A DNA stretch of 64,000 nucleotides, taken from Anaerolineales bacterium UBA2395 (GTDB lineage Bacteria; Chloroflexota; Anaerolineae; Anaerolineales; Villigracilaceae). The notes under the pieces were generated by a model. It saw nothing but the letters and a program-made list of their open reading frames with translations. It did no database searches and was not told where the DNA came from. Below, in pieces: positions 8,493-17,024 of the stretch; position 1 is the stretch's first letter; each line of letters begins with the position of its first letter. The stretch is taken from positions 62,001 through 126,000 of the forward strand of contig DDSH01000031.1 in NCBI GenBank assembly GCA_002343775.1, written 5' to 3'. The position numbers were made by a program, and so were the translations under genes.

Positions 8493-11410
8493 GCTTGCTC
8501 CTTTAGCGATACGGGTTGGGCGTCTTCTTCATGGTGGTCACGCGGGTGACCGAGGTTGTCGAGAATAAGTGTCGCCGCACCGGTGACGGTGAGCGCGATG
8601 GCGACTTCAAAGAGGAACGAGTTGGTAATGGCGAAGCCGGTCGGTAAAGGCAAATTGAGCATGGCGCCATAATCCACCGGGGCAGCGAATCCGCCGCCAA
8701 AGACCATGCCCCCAACCGCATTGAGCAGCGAAAGCAATAACCCAATCGCGATCAACGTATTGCGGTTCAGCCACGGGAGTTTGCGACGTACTTCTTCATA
8801 CCCGAAGATGATGTACCACATGGCAATGCCCAAACTGATGATGACGCCCGCGGTGAAGCCGTCGCCGGGCATGTCGTGCCCGTACATCATGTGCGTCGTG
8901 GCGAGCATCAAGGATAGCGGCAGGGTCGCGTAGGCGAGCAAATGCAGCAGGGGTGATGTCGGCAACCCATGAATGCCGAGTGGCGTATGTGGCGGGTTGA
9001 GTTTGCTTTTCTCAATATGGCTGTGCTCGCCTTCCTTGCGCGAGGCAAAATGCAGTACGGTATAAATGCCCAGCCCTGCCATCGCAAAGACCATGATCTC
9101 GATCATCGTATCCGCAGCACGGAAATCCACCACGATGGCGCCGACGATGTCCTTCGCGCCGGTCAACGGTTTTGCATTATCGGCGTAGAAGGGCGAGACC
9201 ACACTTTCACGCGGGCGCGTGGTGAGCGCGGTGAAGGTGATGGCTGCCATCACCAAACCCGCCAGCCCCGCGATCACCACATCACGACGCATACTTTTGC
9301 GGCTGTGTAATATTTCATTGGCTTTATCGCGCTGTTTGCGCGGCAGAATATTCAAACTCAGAATCAGGATAACCGTCGAGAGAATGTCCACCACGATCTG
9401 CACCAGCGCCACATCGGGCGAGGGGTCGAGCGCCATCCACACTGCCACGCCCAATCCGCTCACGCCGAGCGCGATCACGGCGTGCAGGTCGCGGCGAATA
9501 ATCACACTCGCCAAGCCCGCTGCCACCACCATCAGCAGCGAGAAGGCGCGCAGTCCATTGAAACCTTCGATGCCGAGAGTGAGGTTTTGGGTGAACATCT
9601 CCAGCGAGATGCGGCTAAACAAGACGACGATGGCGATCATCGAAACGATCATCACACGCAGATAGAAGCGCATCTGACCGCCCTGCAACTTGGTCGCTGT
9701 TGCTGCAAGTGAATCCAAGCCGGAAATGGTTCCATTAAACAGCATGTTGACGGTGAAATTCGGCAGGAAGTTCATCATCCATGCACGGATGCGTCCGCGC
9801 TGCCAGAAGACCAGCGAGCCGAGCGTAATGGCGATGATGGAGAGAATAAGAGGCACGTTGATGCCCGTCCACAAGGCGAGCGAGATCTTTACTTTTGCGC
9901 CATACGCGGCTTTGGCGGCGGCGGCGAGAAAGTCCACCAGGAAGGCGGGTTCGACAGGGGTGATGCCGATAAGCAGAGAAAGCACAGCCGGAATGGCAGG
10001 CGCGAGCCAGAACCCGATCTTCGGGTCGTGACCGTGCGGCGGGTGCTTCTCGTCGGCGGGTTTTCCAAGGAAGACTCCCCGCACGAGTAATGCTGCTTGC
10101 GCGAGGATGAACGCGCCAGCGAGTACCGTAGTCAGCGGAAAGAGAAATTCAATGGCGGCGGGCAGGCTTGGGTGAGTCGCGGAAGCGAGAAGTGTCTCTT
10201 TGGCGAGAAAGCCGAAGAGGGGCGGGAGTCCGGCCATGGAGAGGGCGGCGATGGAGACGATCCCGAACATGATCGGCATTTGTTTGCGCAGCCCGCCCAG
10301 TTTGCGAATGTCACGCGTGCCGGTTTCGTGGTCGATGATGCCCGCCGACATGAAGAGCGCAGATTTATACAGCGCGTGTGCCAGAATGGAAATGACCAGC
10401 GCTTTGAAGGCGATCTCGGTATCCTGCCCGATCAGGGCGATGAGCACGCCAAGCTGTGAAACGGTGGAGTAGGCGAGTAGGGGTTTGAGGTCGTTCTGTT
10501 TGAAGCCGAGATACGCGCCGACCAGCATGGTGGTAATGCCGAAGATGGAGAGCACCCAGAACCAAAGGTCTGTGCCGCCGATGGCGGGGTTGAGACGCGC
10601 CAGTAAATAAATGCCTGCCTTGACCATGGTGGCAGAGTGCAGGAAGGCGCTGGCAGGCGTGGGCGCAGACATGGCTTCGGGCAGCCAGATGTGCGCGGGG
10701 AATTGAGCGCTCTTGGTGAAAGCGCCCATCACGACGAGAGTGAAGAGTACCGGGTAAAGCGGGCTGTTGCGCAACAGGTCACCGCTGGCGAGGACGGTCT
10801 TGAAGTCCGCGCTGCCGCTGATGGACATGATGAAGACGAAGCCTGCCAGCATGGCAATGCCGCCGCCGCCCGTGATGAACAGCGATTTGAAAGCGCCCTT
10901 GCGCGCGGCTTCGTCTTTGAACTTGTAGGCAATCAGCAGGAAGGACGAGATGCTGGTGCCTTCCCAGAAGAGGAAGAGCGTAATCAGGTCGCCTGCCAGA
11001 ACCAGCCCGAGCATGGCGAGCATGAAGAGTAGTGTGTATGCGAAGAAACGATACTCGATGGCGGGATGTTCGGCGTGGTCGTGGTCGCCGTGGTCAAAGT
11101 AATAACCGGTGTAGATGACGACCAGTGTGCCAATGCCAGTAATGAGCAAGGCGAACAGCGCGGAAAGCCCATCGAGATAGAGCGAGAAGTTCAGCCCTAG
11201 CGCGGGAATCCATGGGACTGAGAAGGTCAATCCCTTTTCGCCCATGTGTGAGGCGGAATATAGCAGGGAAATGAAGGCTGTAAACGGAAAGACGGCAAAC
11301 AGCCAACCCGCTTGCGGGTTCGTCAGCCGCGCTTGGCGTAATGCCAGGACGGCTAAAATACCCAATGGAAGCAAAATCAGGGGAATAATTAATTCTGGCA
11401 TGGGAAGCAT
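8489..11410 (-). CDS. mrpA: Na+/H+ antiporter subunit A-B fusion (MrpA/MrpB)
   Basis: 973-residue fusion. Residues 1 to about 790 form the NuoL-like MrpA, including LFLFWEGTSISSFLLI with the conserved membrane Glu, FPAHIWLPEAMSAPTPASAFLHSATMVKAG-type channel sequence and the extra C-terminal helices of MrpA. The last about 150 residues are MrpB, recognised by HMMYGHDMPGDGFTAGVI and FEVAIALTVTGAATLIL. No separate mrpB exists, so this is the fused arrangement known from Pha/Mrp group 2 operons. A second ATG nine bases downstream is an alternative start; neither has a clear ribosome binding site. A stem-loop precedes the gene. Confidence 0.94.
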   Translation of the reverse strand: MLPMPELIIPLILLPLGILAVLALRQARLTNPQAGWLFAVFPFTAFISLLYSASHMGEKGLTFSVPWIPALGLNFSLYLDGLSALFALLITGIGTLVVIYTGYYFDHGDHDHAEHPAIEYRFFAYTLLFMLAMLGLVLAGDLITLFLFWEGTSISSFLLIAYKFKDEAARKGAFKSLFITGGGGIAMLAGFVFIMSISGSADFKTVLASGDLLRNSPLYPVLFTLVVMGAFTKSAQFPAHIWLPEAMSAPTPASAFLHSATMVKAGIYLLARLNPAIGGTDLWFWVLSIFGITTMLVGAYLGFKQNDLKPLLAYSTVSQLGVLIALIGQDTEIAFKALVISILAHALYKSALFMSAGIIDHETGTRDIRKLGGLRKQMPIMFGIVSIAALSMAGLPPLFGFLAKETLLASATHPSLPAAIEFLFPLTTVLAGAFILAQAALLVRGVFLGKPADEKHPPHGHDPKIGFWLAPAIPAVLSLLIGITPVEPAFLVDFLAAAAKAAYGAKVKISLALWTGINVPLILSIIAITLGSLVFWQRGRIRAWMMNFLPNFTVNMLFNGTISGLDSLAATATKLQGGQMRFYLRVMIVSMIAIVVLFSRISLEMFTQNLTLGIEGFNGLRAFSLLMVVAAGLASVIIRRDLHAVIALGVSGLGVAVWMALDPSPDVALVQIVVDILSTVILILSLNILPRKQRDKANEILHSRKSMRRDVVIAGLAGLVMAAITFTALTTRPRESVVSPFYADNAKPLTGAKDIVGAIVVDFRAADTMIEIMVFAMAGLGIYTVLHFASRKEGEHSHIEKSKLNPPHTPLGIHGLPTSPLLHLLAYATLPLSLMLATTHMMYGHDMPGDGFTAGVIISLGIAMWYIIFGYEEVRRKLPWLNRNTLIAIGLLLSLLNAVGGMVFGGGFAAPVDYGAMLNLPLPTGFAITNSFLFEVAIALTVTGAATLILDNLGHPRDHHEEDAQPVSLKEQA

Positions 11411-11430
11411 TGTAGCAAAGAAGATTAATA

Positions 11431-11452
11431 ATCACCCCCAAGTGGGGGCGAT
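11431..11452 (-). terminator. Stem-loop after the Ca2+/Na+ exchanger gene
   Basis: ATCACCCCCA and TGGGGGCGAT form a near-perfect 10-bp stem with a 2-base loop between the stop of the exchanger gene and the start of mrpA. A true U-run is missing, so it may attenuate rather than end transcription. Confidence 0.4.
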
Positions 11453-11485
11453 TTTATAAATTTCAAATACCTTTTTCATACAGGA

Positions 11486-12580
11486 TTAAGCCTTTTGGCG
11501 GCGGCGCACTGAGAACTCATACCAGAGTGAGATCACAAACGTAAGCGCCGTAATTGGCAGCACGAACCAGATCATAACGCTGCTGAACATGGGCAGAGAA
11601 CTGTGGTTGGTGGCATTCATGATCAGGTATGCTGTGTAGATCACATAATAGGCGAGGAATAAAGCCCCTTCCCAGCGGTAGATTTGTCCACCGGTGAAAA
11701 AGACAGGGAAACAGGCTACTGCAATGGCGATCATGACCGGAATATCGAAATTTAACGCGGCAGACGAAACGACCAGACCCGCGGGCGCCACACTGCCACC
11801 CAGACCCAAAACAGCCAAAATGTTGAAGATATTGCTGCCAACGACATTGCCCACGGCAATATCCCGTTCGCCTTTGAGGGCGGCGGTGACAGAGGTGGCA
11901 ACTTCTGGCATCGAGGTTCCAGCGGCAACGATCGTGAGTCCGATCACAAGTTCGCTCACCCCCAGCCAGCGGGCAATTTCGATGGAGCTGTTCACCAGAA
12001 AATCTGAGCCGACCACCAACAATGTTAGACCAAGCCCCACCAAACCGATATTGATCACCCAGGATTTCCATCCATTATCGGCCTTTGCAGAGTATTCTTG
12101 CGCGTATTCCTGTTCAACGGCTTTATTTTCCTTGCGGCTTTGGATGATGAGAAAAATCGTGTATGCGATAATTCCGGCGAATAGGATGATCCCTTCAAAG
12201 CGATTGATCACCCCATCCAACGAGAGGAAATAGGTTAGGATGGAGATGCCGATCATGATCGGAACATCCAGCCGGACAAGCTGCTGTTGAACGATCAATG
12301 GGGTGATTATGGCTGAAACCCCCAATATGAACAAAATGTTGAAGATGTTGCTGCCAACGACATTCCCCAAGGCAATGTCTGCCTGCCCAGCAAGGGTAGA
12401 CTGAACAGATACCGCCATCTCTGGGGCGCTGGTGCCAAATGCCACCACAGTCAAACCAATGACCAGCGGTGATATACCGATTTTGGCAGCCAATTGCGAT
12501 GCGCCTCGCACCAGCCAATCCGCGCCCAATACAAGCAAAGCCAGCCCGCCCAGCAGTGCAACCCATGTAAGAATTGTCAT
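11486..12580 (-). CDS. Calcium/sodium antiporter (CaCA family, YrbG-like)
   Basis: Membrane exchanger of about 364 residues with ten helices arranged as two homologous halves. Each half has the alpha-repeat signatures: GTSAPEMAVSV and GNVVGSNIFN in the first, GTSMPEVATSV and the same GNVVGSNIFN in the second. The halves are joined by a charged loop (RKENKAVEQEYAQEYS). These motifs place it in the K+-independent bacterial CaCA group that exports Ca2+ (or other cations) in exchange for Na+ or H+. The start at 12580 has GGAGATATATT in front. It precedes the Mrp operon on the same strand, so the two systems may share the sodium gradient. Confidence 0.9.
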   Translation of the reverse strand: MTILTWVALLGGLALLVLGADWLVRGASQLAAKIGISPLVIGLTVVAFGTSAPEMAVSVQSTLAGQADIALGNVVGSNIFNILFILGVSAIITPLIVQQQLVRLDVPIMIGISILTYFLSLDGVINRFEGIILFAGIIAYTIFLIIQSRKENKAVEQEYAQEYSAKADNGWKSWVINIGLVGLGLTLLVVGSDFLVNSSIEIARWLGVSELVIGLTIVAAGTSMPEVATSVTAALKGERDIAVGNVVGSNIFNILAVLGLGGSVAPAGLVVSSAALNFDIPVMIAIAVACFPVFFTGGQIYRWEGALFLAYYVIYTAYLIMNATNHSSLPMFSSVMIWFVLPITALTFVISLWYEFSVRRRQKA

Positions 12581-12631
12581 AATATATCTCCTTATCAAAC
12601 CTGTTTAGTGGAATATGTTTTTTCGATTTGT

Positions 12632-12683
12632 ATAATATAAAAAGTTGCAGACAACCTGAGTGTTCTGCAACTTTTTATATTAT
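12632..12683 (-). terminator. 19-bp perfect hairpin, terminator of the MBL-fold gene
   Basis: A perfect 19-bp stem (12632-12650 with 12665-12683) and 14-base loop directly follows the stop codon at 12696. The descending arm contains CTTTTTATATTAT, giving a U-rich tail on the minus strand. Confidence 0.7.
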
Positions 12684-12695
12684 CGAGTCAATATT

Positions 12696-13526
12696 TCATT
12701 CTCCGTGCATCTGGCTGTGAAGCGCCCGCAAGTTGCGCCGATGCAACGTCTCTGCCAGCCCACCCAGATATACACGGCTCTTGCCGCATTCCTCAATGGT
12801 GATCTCTTCGAGATATTCATCCACATTCTTGCGTTTGCCCGCCGCCTTGACCGCCTTCTTTATATTGCTTACATAATTCAGGTTTTCTTTGACCGCCGCA
12901 TCAATCTCTCCGCGCAGGATGATATCGCCGTGTCCTTGAATGATGTTTTCCAAGCCCATGCGACCGATCTTCTTGATGGAGGCGAGCATATCATCCGCAT
13001 CCCCATCGACCACATAGGGCAGGGGCATGAACGCATCGCCCGCGAAAAGGACACGGTCTTCCTCGACGAGCACGGAGATCCCATCCGGGCTGTGACCCGG
13101 GGTCGTGGACAGGATGAGATTCTTCTTGCCAACACGCAAGGTCATTTCACCAGAGTCGAAGGTGAGGTGGGGGGGGACGATCTTGACCTGCCGCAGGGCG
13201 GGGTTTTGCTTTTGTGAGCTTTCCAAAGATGGGATGCCAAACTCGATCAGATACTCCCGACACTTGGCATGACCGATGACAGTTGCACCGGGGAAGAAGC
13301 AATTTCCCCATGCATGGTCGGCATGGTAATGGGTGTTGATGATGTAGCGCACTTGCACGCCCAGTTCATGTTCGATGAACTCGCGCATGGTGAGCGCTTC
13401 TTCGGGGAGTGCCAGCGTATCGATGACCACCGCCCACTGCGGACCGACGATCACCCCCGCAGTCACTTGCGCATAGACCTCACTTTGGAACCAAAAGACA
13501 TTTTCTGAAACTCGTTCTCGGTGCAT
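12696..13526 (-). CDS. MBL-fold metallo-hydrolase
   Basis: 276-residue protein of the metallo-beta-lactamase superfamily. The di-metal site is complete: THYHADH (HxHxDH at 66-71), TPGHSPDG, FAGDAF and GHGD. There is no signal peptide, so it is cytoplasmic. The superfamily includes glyoxalase II, lactonases and sulfur dioxygenases; the C-terminal helix-rich part (about 200-276) does not identify which. It is a single gene between its own terminator and the lpd terminator. Confidence 0.85.
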   Translation of the reverse strand: MHRERVSENVFWFQSEVYAQVTAGVIVGPQWAVVIDTLALPEEALTMREFIEHELGVQVRYIINTHYHADHAWGNCFFPGATVIGHAKCREYLIEFGIPSLESSQKQNPALRQVKIVPPHLTFDSGEMTLRVGKKNLILSTTPGHSPDGISVLVEEDRVLFAGDAFMPLPYVVDGDADDMLASIKKIGRMGLENIIQGHGDIILRGEIDAAVKENLNYVSNIKKAVKAAGKRKNVDEYLEEITIEECGKSRVYLGGLAETLHRRNLRALHSQMHGE

Positions 13527-13659
13527 TCTTAACCTTCATTCTTGCTTTCGCGTCCCTGAGTTCCTGTGGTCTCCCCGGCGAAAGGCGTAATATATTTTGT
13601 CGATTGTTAATAGCATACTCTGCGGGAAATTTCAAGTAGTATAGACAAATAATCAAAAA

Positions 13660-13690
13660 GACCTCCAAGATTTCTAAAACCTTGGAGGTC
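13660..13690 (-). terminator. Rho-independent terminator of lpdA
   Basis: GACCTCCAAG and CTTGGAGGTC form a 10-bp stem with an 11-base loop, followed on the minus strand by TTTTTG. It lies just beyond the lpdA stop codon. Confidence 0.75.
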
Positions 13691-13708
13691 TGATAGTAGC
13701 CCGAAAAC

Positions 13709-15109
13709 TTAGATATGAATGGGCGAACCGTCTGCGCCGTGCGCCGCTTCCATGATCGCCTCAGAGAGTGTGGGGTGCGCGTGGACGTTGCGGGCGATCT
13801 CATGCGGGGTCAGTTCCATCATGCGCGCGAGGGTCAGTTCCGGCAGCAGTTCGGTCACTTCGGGACCGATCATATGCGCCCCGAGGATCTCGCCGTACTT
13901 CGCGTCGGTGATGATCTTGACGAAACCCATGTAATCGCCCATGCCCAGCGCCTTGCCGTTCGGCTGGAAGGGGAAGCGCCCAACCTTGATCTCGTGTCCG
14001 CGTTCCTTCGCTTGCGCTTCGGTCAGACCGAATGAAGCAACCTGCGGATACGAGTAAGTGGCACGCGGCATCATTTCGTAATCCAGTGTGACAGTTTCAT
14101 GCCCGCCGATATGTTCAGCAGCCACAATACCCATCGCTGAACCGACATGCGCCAGCATCAGCTTGCCGGTCACATCGCCGACCGCCCAAATACCGGGGAC
14201 GTTGGTCTGCATTTTTTCATTGACTTCGACAAATCCGCGCTCGCTAATCTTCACGCCGACTTCTTCCAAGCCCAGGCCTTTGGAATTGGGACGGAACCCG
14301 ATCGCCACCAAGGCTTGATCTGCTTCCAAGACCGTTTCTTTTCCTTCCGCCGACACCTTGACCTTCACCCCCGTCGCCGTGGCTTCGACCGATTCGACTT
14401 TGTGCCCGGTCAGGATGTTGATCTTGCGCTTCTTGAATTCCTTTTCGAGTTCCTTCGAAACTTCTTCATCTTCGAGTGGGACGATGCGCGGCAGCATTTC
14501 GACGATAGTCACATCCACACCGTAGGCGTTCCAGATGGTGGAGAATTCCACGCCGATCGCGCCAGACCCGATGACGACCACCGATTTGGGGAGTTTATCT
14601 TGCAGGATGGCTTCCCAATAAGTGACGACCTTCTCACCGTCCACTTTCCAGGCGGGCGGGACCATGGCACTCGCACCGGTGGCGACGATGATGTTCTTCG
14701 CTTGCAGTTCAGTGACCTTGCCATCCTTATCGGTGACGTTGAGCGTGTCCTTCGCTTTGAACTTTGCTTCGCCCATGAAAACGGCGATATTGTTCTTCTT
14801 CATCAGAAAGCCGACGCCCTTGGTGAGACGGTCGGAATTCTGGCGTGAACGTTTGACCGCCACGCTGTAATCCAGTTTGAGGTTATCGAACGAAAAGCCG
14901 AAATCCTTGGCGCGTTCGCGCAAGGTGTGTGCCACTTCTGCGTTCTTGAGCAATGACTTGGAAGGAATACATCCCACGTTCAGACATACACCGCCCATCC
15001 ATTGCTTGTCCACAATGGCGACTTTCTGCTTCAATTGCGCGGCACGGATCGCAGCGACATAACCCGCAGGTCCCGCGCCGACTACAATGACATCAAAATT
15101 TTCTGGCAT
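13709..15109 (-). CDS. lpdA: Dihydrolipoyl dehydrogenase (E3)
   Basis: 466-residue FAD-dependent disulfide oxidoreductase that reoxidises the lipoyl groups of 2-oxoacid dehydrogenase complexes with NAD+. Visible features are the FAD motif GAGPAG (11-16), the redox cysteines in GGVCLNVGCIPSK (Cys42, Cys47), the NAD motif GSGAIGVEF, GDVTGKLMLAHVG, and the C-terminal His-Glu pair in HAHPTLSEAIMEA. It lacks its own lipoyl domain. E1 and E2 genes lie about 2-6 kb upstream on the same strand, which supports assembly into one complex. Confidence 0.95.
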   Translation of the reverse strand: MPENFDVIVVGAGPAGYVAAIRAAQLKQKVAIVDKQWMGGVCLNVGCIPSKSLLKNAEVAHTLRERAKDFGFSFDNLKLDYSVAVKRSRQNSDRLTKGVGFLMKKNNIAVFMGEAKFKAKDTLNVTDKDGKVTELQAKNIIVATGASAMVPPAWKVDGEKVVTYWEAILQDKLPKSVVVIGSGAIGVEFSTIWNAYGVDVTIVEMLPRIVPLEDEEVSKELEKEFKKRKINILTGHKVESVEATATGVKVKVSAEGKETVLEADQALVAIGFRPNSKGLGLEEVGVKISERGFVEVNEKMQTNVPGIWAVGDVTGKLMLAHVGSAMGIVAAEHIGGHETVTLDYEMMPRATYSYPQVASFGLTEAQAKERGHEIKVGRFPFQPNGKALGMGDYMGFVKIITDAKYGEILGAHMIGPEVTELLPELTLARMMELTPHEIARNVHAHPTLSEAIMEAAHGADGSPIHI

Positions 15110-15165
15110 GGTGAAACTCCATTACATGTAAAAGTGAAATTGCGCTCCCATTGTACTATTAAAGG

Positions 15166-15190
15166 AACACCTCCCTTGTGGGGAGGTGTT
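15166..15190 (-). terminator. Terminator-like hairpin after the DLH-family gene
   Basis: AACACCTCCC and GGGAGGTGTT form a perfect 10-bp stem with a 5-base loop just beyond the stop at 15197. The tail CCTTTAAT is only moderately U-rich. Confidence 0.55.
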
Positions 15191-15196
15191 GGAGTT

Positions 15197-15841
15197 TTAT
15201 AAGTTTTTCTTCAAGAACTCCACGGTGCGATCCCATGCCAACTGCGCGGCAGCGGCGTCGTATTCGGGGCGGTCATTTTCCATGAACCAGTGGGCAACTC
15301 CCGGGTAGATATGAAGCGTATGGTCCACTCCGGCATCTTTCATTTGACCGAATTTTTTATCCACCCATTCCTTCGGCTCCCACTCGTCGTTATCGCTGAA
15401 ATGCCCCATCACTTTCGACGTGATCTTGCTCACATCCACATCTTCATTTCCATAAAATACCACCGTCGCACCGACCTGATCCGGCACATTGGAAGCGAGG
15501 ATCAATGCCCACGCTCCGCCCATCGAAAAACCGATCACACCAATTTTCCCTTTCGCCATTTCACACAAATGATCTTTGGCGGTGAAAACGACCTGACCCA
15601 TCCACTCACCGTCACTTTTTTCCATCAACGCTTTGGCTTCATCGATGGTCTTTGCAACCTGACCATCCCGCAGATCGGGCGCAAGCACCGTGAAACCTTC
15701 CTTCGCAAGCCTGTCGCAAAACTGCTTGAAGAAAGGATTCAGCCCCCACCAGGCATGCAACACCAACACTCCCGCGCCGCCGCCATTTGCAAGATGGGCA
15801 TCGACCTGTTTTTCGTTTACCTTTATTTGGATCGTGGACAT
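15197..15841 (-). CDS. Dienelactone hydrolase family protein
   Basis: 214-residue alpha/beta hydrolase. VLVLHAWWGLNPFFKQFCDRL is the typical DLH N-terminal strand and oxyanion region, GVIGFSMGGAWALIL carries the nucleophile elbow, and HIYPGVAHWFMEND carries the catalytic His. The nucleophile is Ser where classical dienelactone hydrolases have Cys (GFCxGG), so it is a relative with esterase-like chemistry rather than a proven dienelactone hydrolase. It is the first of three small genes between lpdA and the E2 gene. Confidence 0.85.
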   Translation of the reverse strand: MSTIQIKVNEKQVDAHLANGGGAGVLVLHAWWGLNPFFKQFCDRLAKEGFTVLAPDLRDGQVAKTIDEAKALMEKSDGEWMGQVVFTAKDHLCEMAKGKIGVIGFSMGGAWALILASNVPDQVGATVVFYGNEDVDVSKITSKVMGHFSDNDEWEPKEWVDKKFGQMKDAGVDHTLHIYPGVAHWFMENDRPEYDAAAAQLAWDRTVEFLKKNL

Positions 15842-15894
15842 GGGAATCTCCTTTTCGATATTGTATCAGAAAAAATGTTCTAATAATGATTGGA

Positions 15895-15923
15895 AACAAA
15901 AAGGCGGTGATTAACCGCCTTGG
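15895..15923 (-). terminator. Rho-independent terminator
   Basis: AAGGCGG (15901-15907) pairs with CCGCCTT (15915-15921); on the minus strand the stem is followed by TTTTTG. It sits at the stop of the methyltransferase-like membrane protein gene. Confidence 0.7.
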
Positions 15924-15924
15924 A

Positions 15925-16395
15925 TTAGAACCAGCGCCTCACCCTCGACCTGTAACCTGTGTACGCCTCTCCGAACTTTTTCTCCAAGTAGGCTTCTTCC
16001 TTTTCTATTACGAGCCGGTTCATGGTCACCATGAAAAATGGCGCGACCACGAGCCCCGAATATGAGCCAGAGTTGAGCGGAAAGCCGATCACCATTAATA
16101 AAAATCCGAGATAGATCGGATTGCGGGTGAATTGATAGATGCCCTGCGTCACCAATGCCTTGACCGAGCCATGCGGGTCGAGCGTGGTGTGCGCCTTGCG
16201 GAATTCATTGAACGCGCCGAACGCAAGCACAACCCCAATTAGGATCAACCCAAGACCGATCCATTCGACAAATGCAGGCAGTGCAATCGGAAGCAGCCAT
16301 CCCAACAGTATGGCAAGCCCAATAAATATCAACGCGAGAATGGGCGGATGGATGTTCCTATTGATGGCGGGGTGGTCGGTTTGTAATTCAGACAT
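15925..16395 (-). CDS. Isoprenylcysteine carboxyl methyltransferase-family membrane protein
   Basis: 156-residue integral membrane protein with four to five helices. The C-terminal half has the ICMT/PEMT family signature: TQGIYQFTRNPIYLG, then EKEEAYLEKKFGEAYTGYRSRVRRWF. These residues bind S-adenosylmethionine at the membrane surface in characterised members. Bacterial homologues have unknown or lipid-related substrates. It is 11 bp downstream of a soluble SAM methyltransferase gene. Confidence 0.85.
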   Translation of the reverse strand: MSELQTDHPAINRNIHPPILALIFIGLAILLGWLLPIALPAFVEWIGLGLILIGVVLAFGAFNEFRKAHTTLDPHGSVKALVTQGIYQFTRNPIYLGFLLMVIGFPLNSGSYSGLVVAPFFMVTMNRLVIEKEEAYLEKKFGEAYTGYRSRVRRWF

Positions 16396-16406
16396 AATTA
16401 AATCTT

Positions 16407-17024
16407 CTATTTGCGAGTCGCGGTCATCAAAAAGACGGGAAACGATTTTTCTTCATCCCCAACCATTTTCCTTATCATGTATGCCGTTGTAAATTTGACA
16501 TGTTCAAAACCGGCAGATTCCACCATCGTTTGGAGTTCATCCCGCGCAAAGCCTTTGTGTACATCGGTTGTCCCGTCAGTGTGAAAGGAGCCGTCTTCCT
16601 TATCGAGGTCTGCAATGATAAGGATTCCCTTTGGTTCCAGCAACGTGTAGAACTTCCGTAAAATATCCTGCACATTGTGGATGTGATGCATCGTCATCAA
16701 CGAATAGGTGACGTGAAAACGCGCAGCGGGGATCGTATCCTCCGCAAGGTCAAGCCGGACCGGATGCAAGTTCGTCACACCTGCGGCTTTGATCTTCTCT
16801 TTCAGCACATCCAACATACCCTGTGACGTATCCGCCAGTGTGATCTGACCGAGGTCTTCTTGAAGCGCGAAACTCAGCAAGCCGGTGCCGCAGCCATACT
16901 CAAATCCATTCATTTCACGCGAGAGCGGAACCATTTGCCGGATCTGCTCTGCCACTTGTCTTGCACGTTCCACTTTTTTCGGATCAGAGTCCCAATCTTT
17001 TGCTCGTTTGTCGAAATTCGTCAT
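16407..17024 (-). CDS. Class I SAM-dependent methyltransferase
   Basis: Soluble methyltransferase of about 205 residues starting MTNFDKRAKDWDSDPKKV. Motif I is NGFEYGCGTGLLSFAL, and ITLADTSQGMLDVLKEKI, FHVTYSLMTMHHI and LEPKGILIIADLDKEDG follow in the usual order. The start at 17024 is supported by GGAG nine bases upstream and by an ATGA overlap with the stop codon of the E2 gene. The substrate is not evident; members include ubiquinone/menaquinone-type and small-molecule methyltransferases. Confidence 0.88.
   Translation of the reverse strand: MTNFDKRAKDWDSDPKKVERARQVAEQIRQMVPLSREMNGFEYGCGTGLLSFALQEDLGQITLADTSQGMLDVLKEKIKAAGVTNLHPVRLDLAEDTIPAARFHVTYSLMTMHHIHNVQDILRKFYTLLEPKGILIIADLDKEDGSFHTDGTTDVHKGFARDELQTMVESAGFEHVKFTTAYMIRKMVGDEEKSFPVFLMTATRK

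Noticed and set aside
14147..14848. A 233-codon open frame opposite lpdA
   Set aside because: Composition (many His, Asp, Phe, Arg) is typical of an antisense shadow of a conserved gene.
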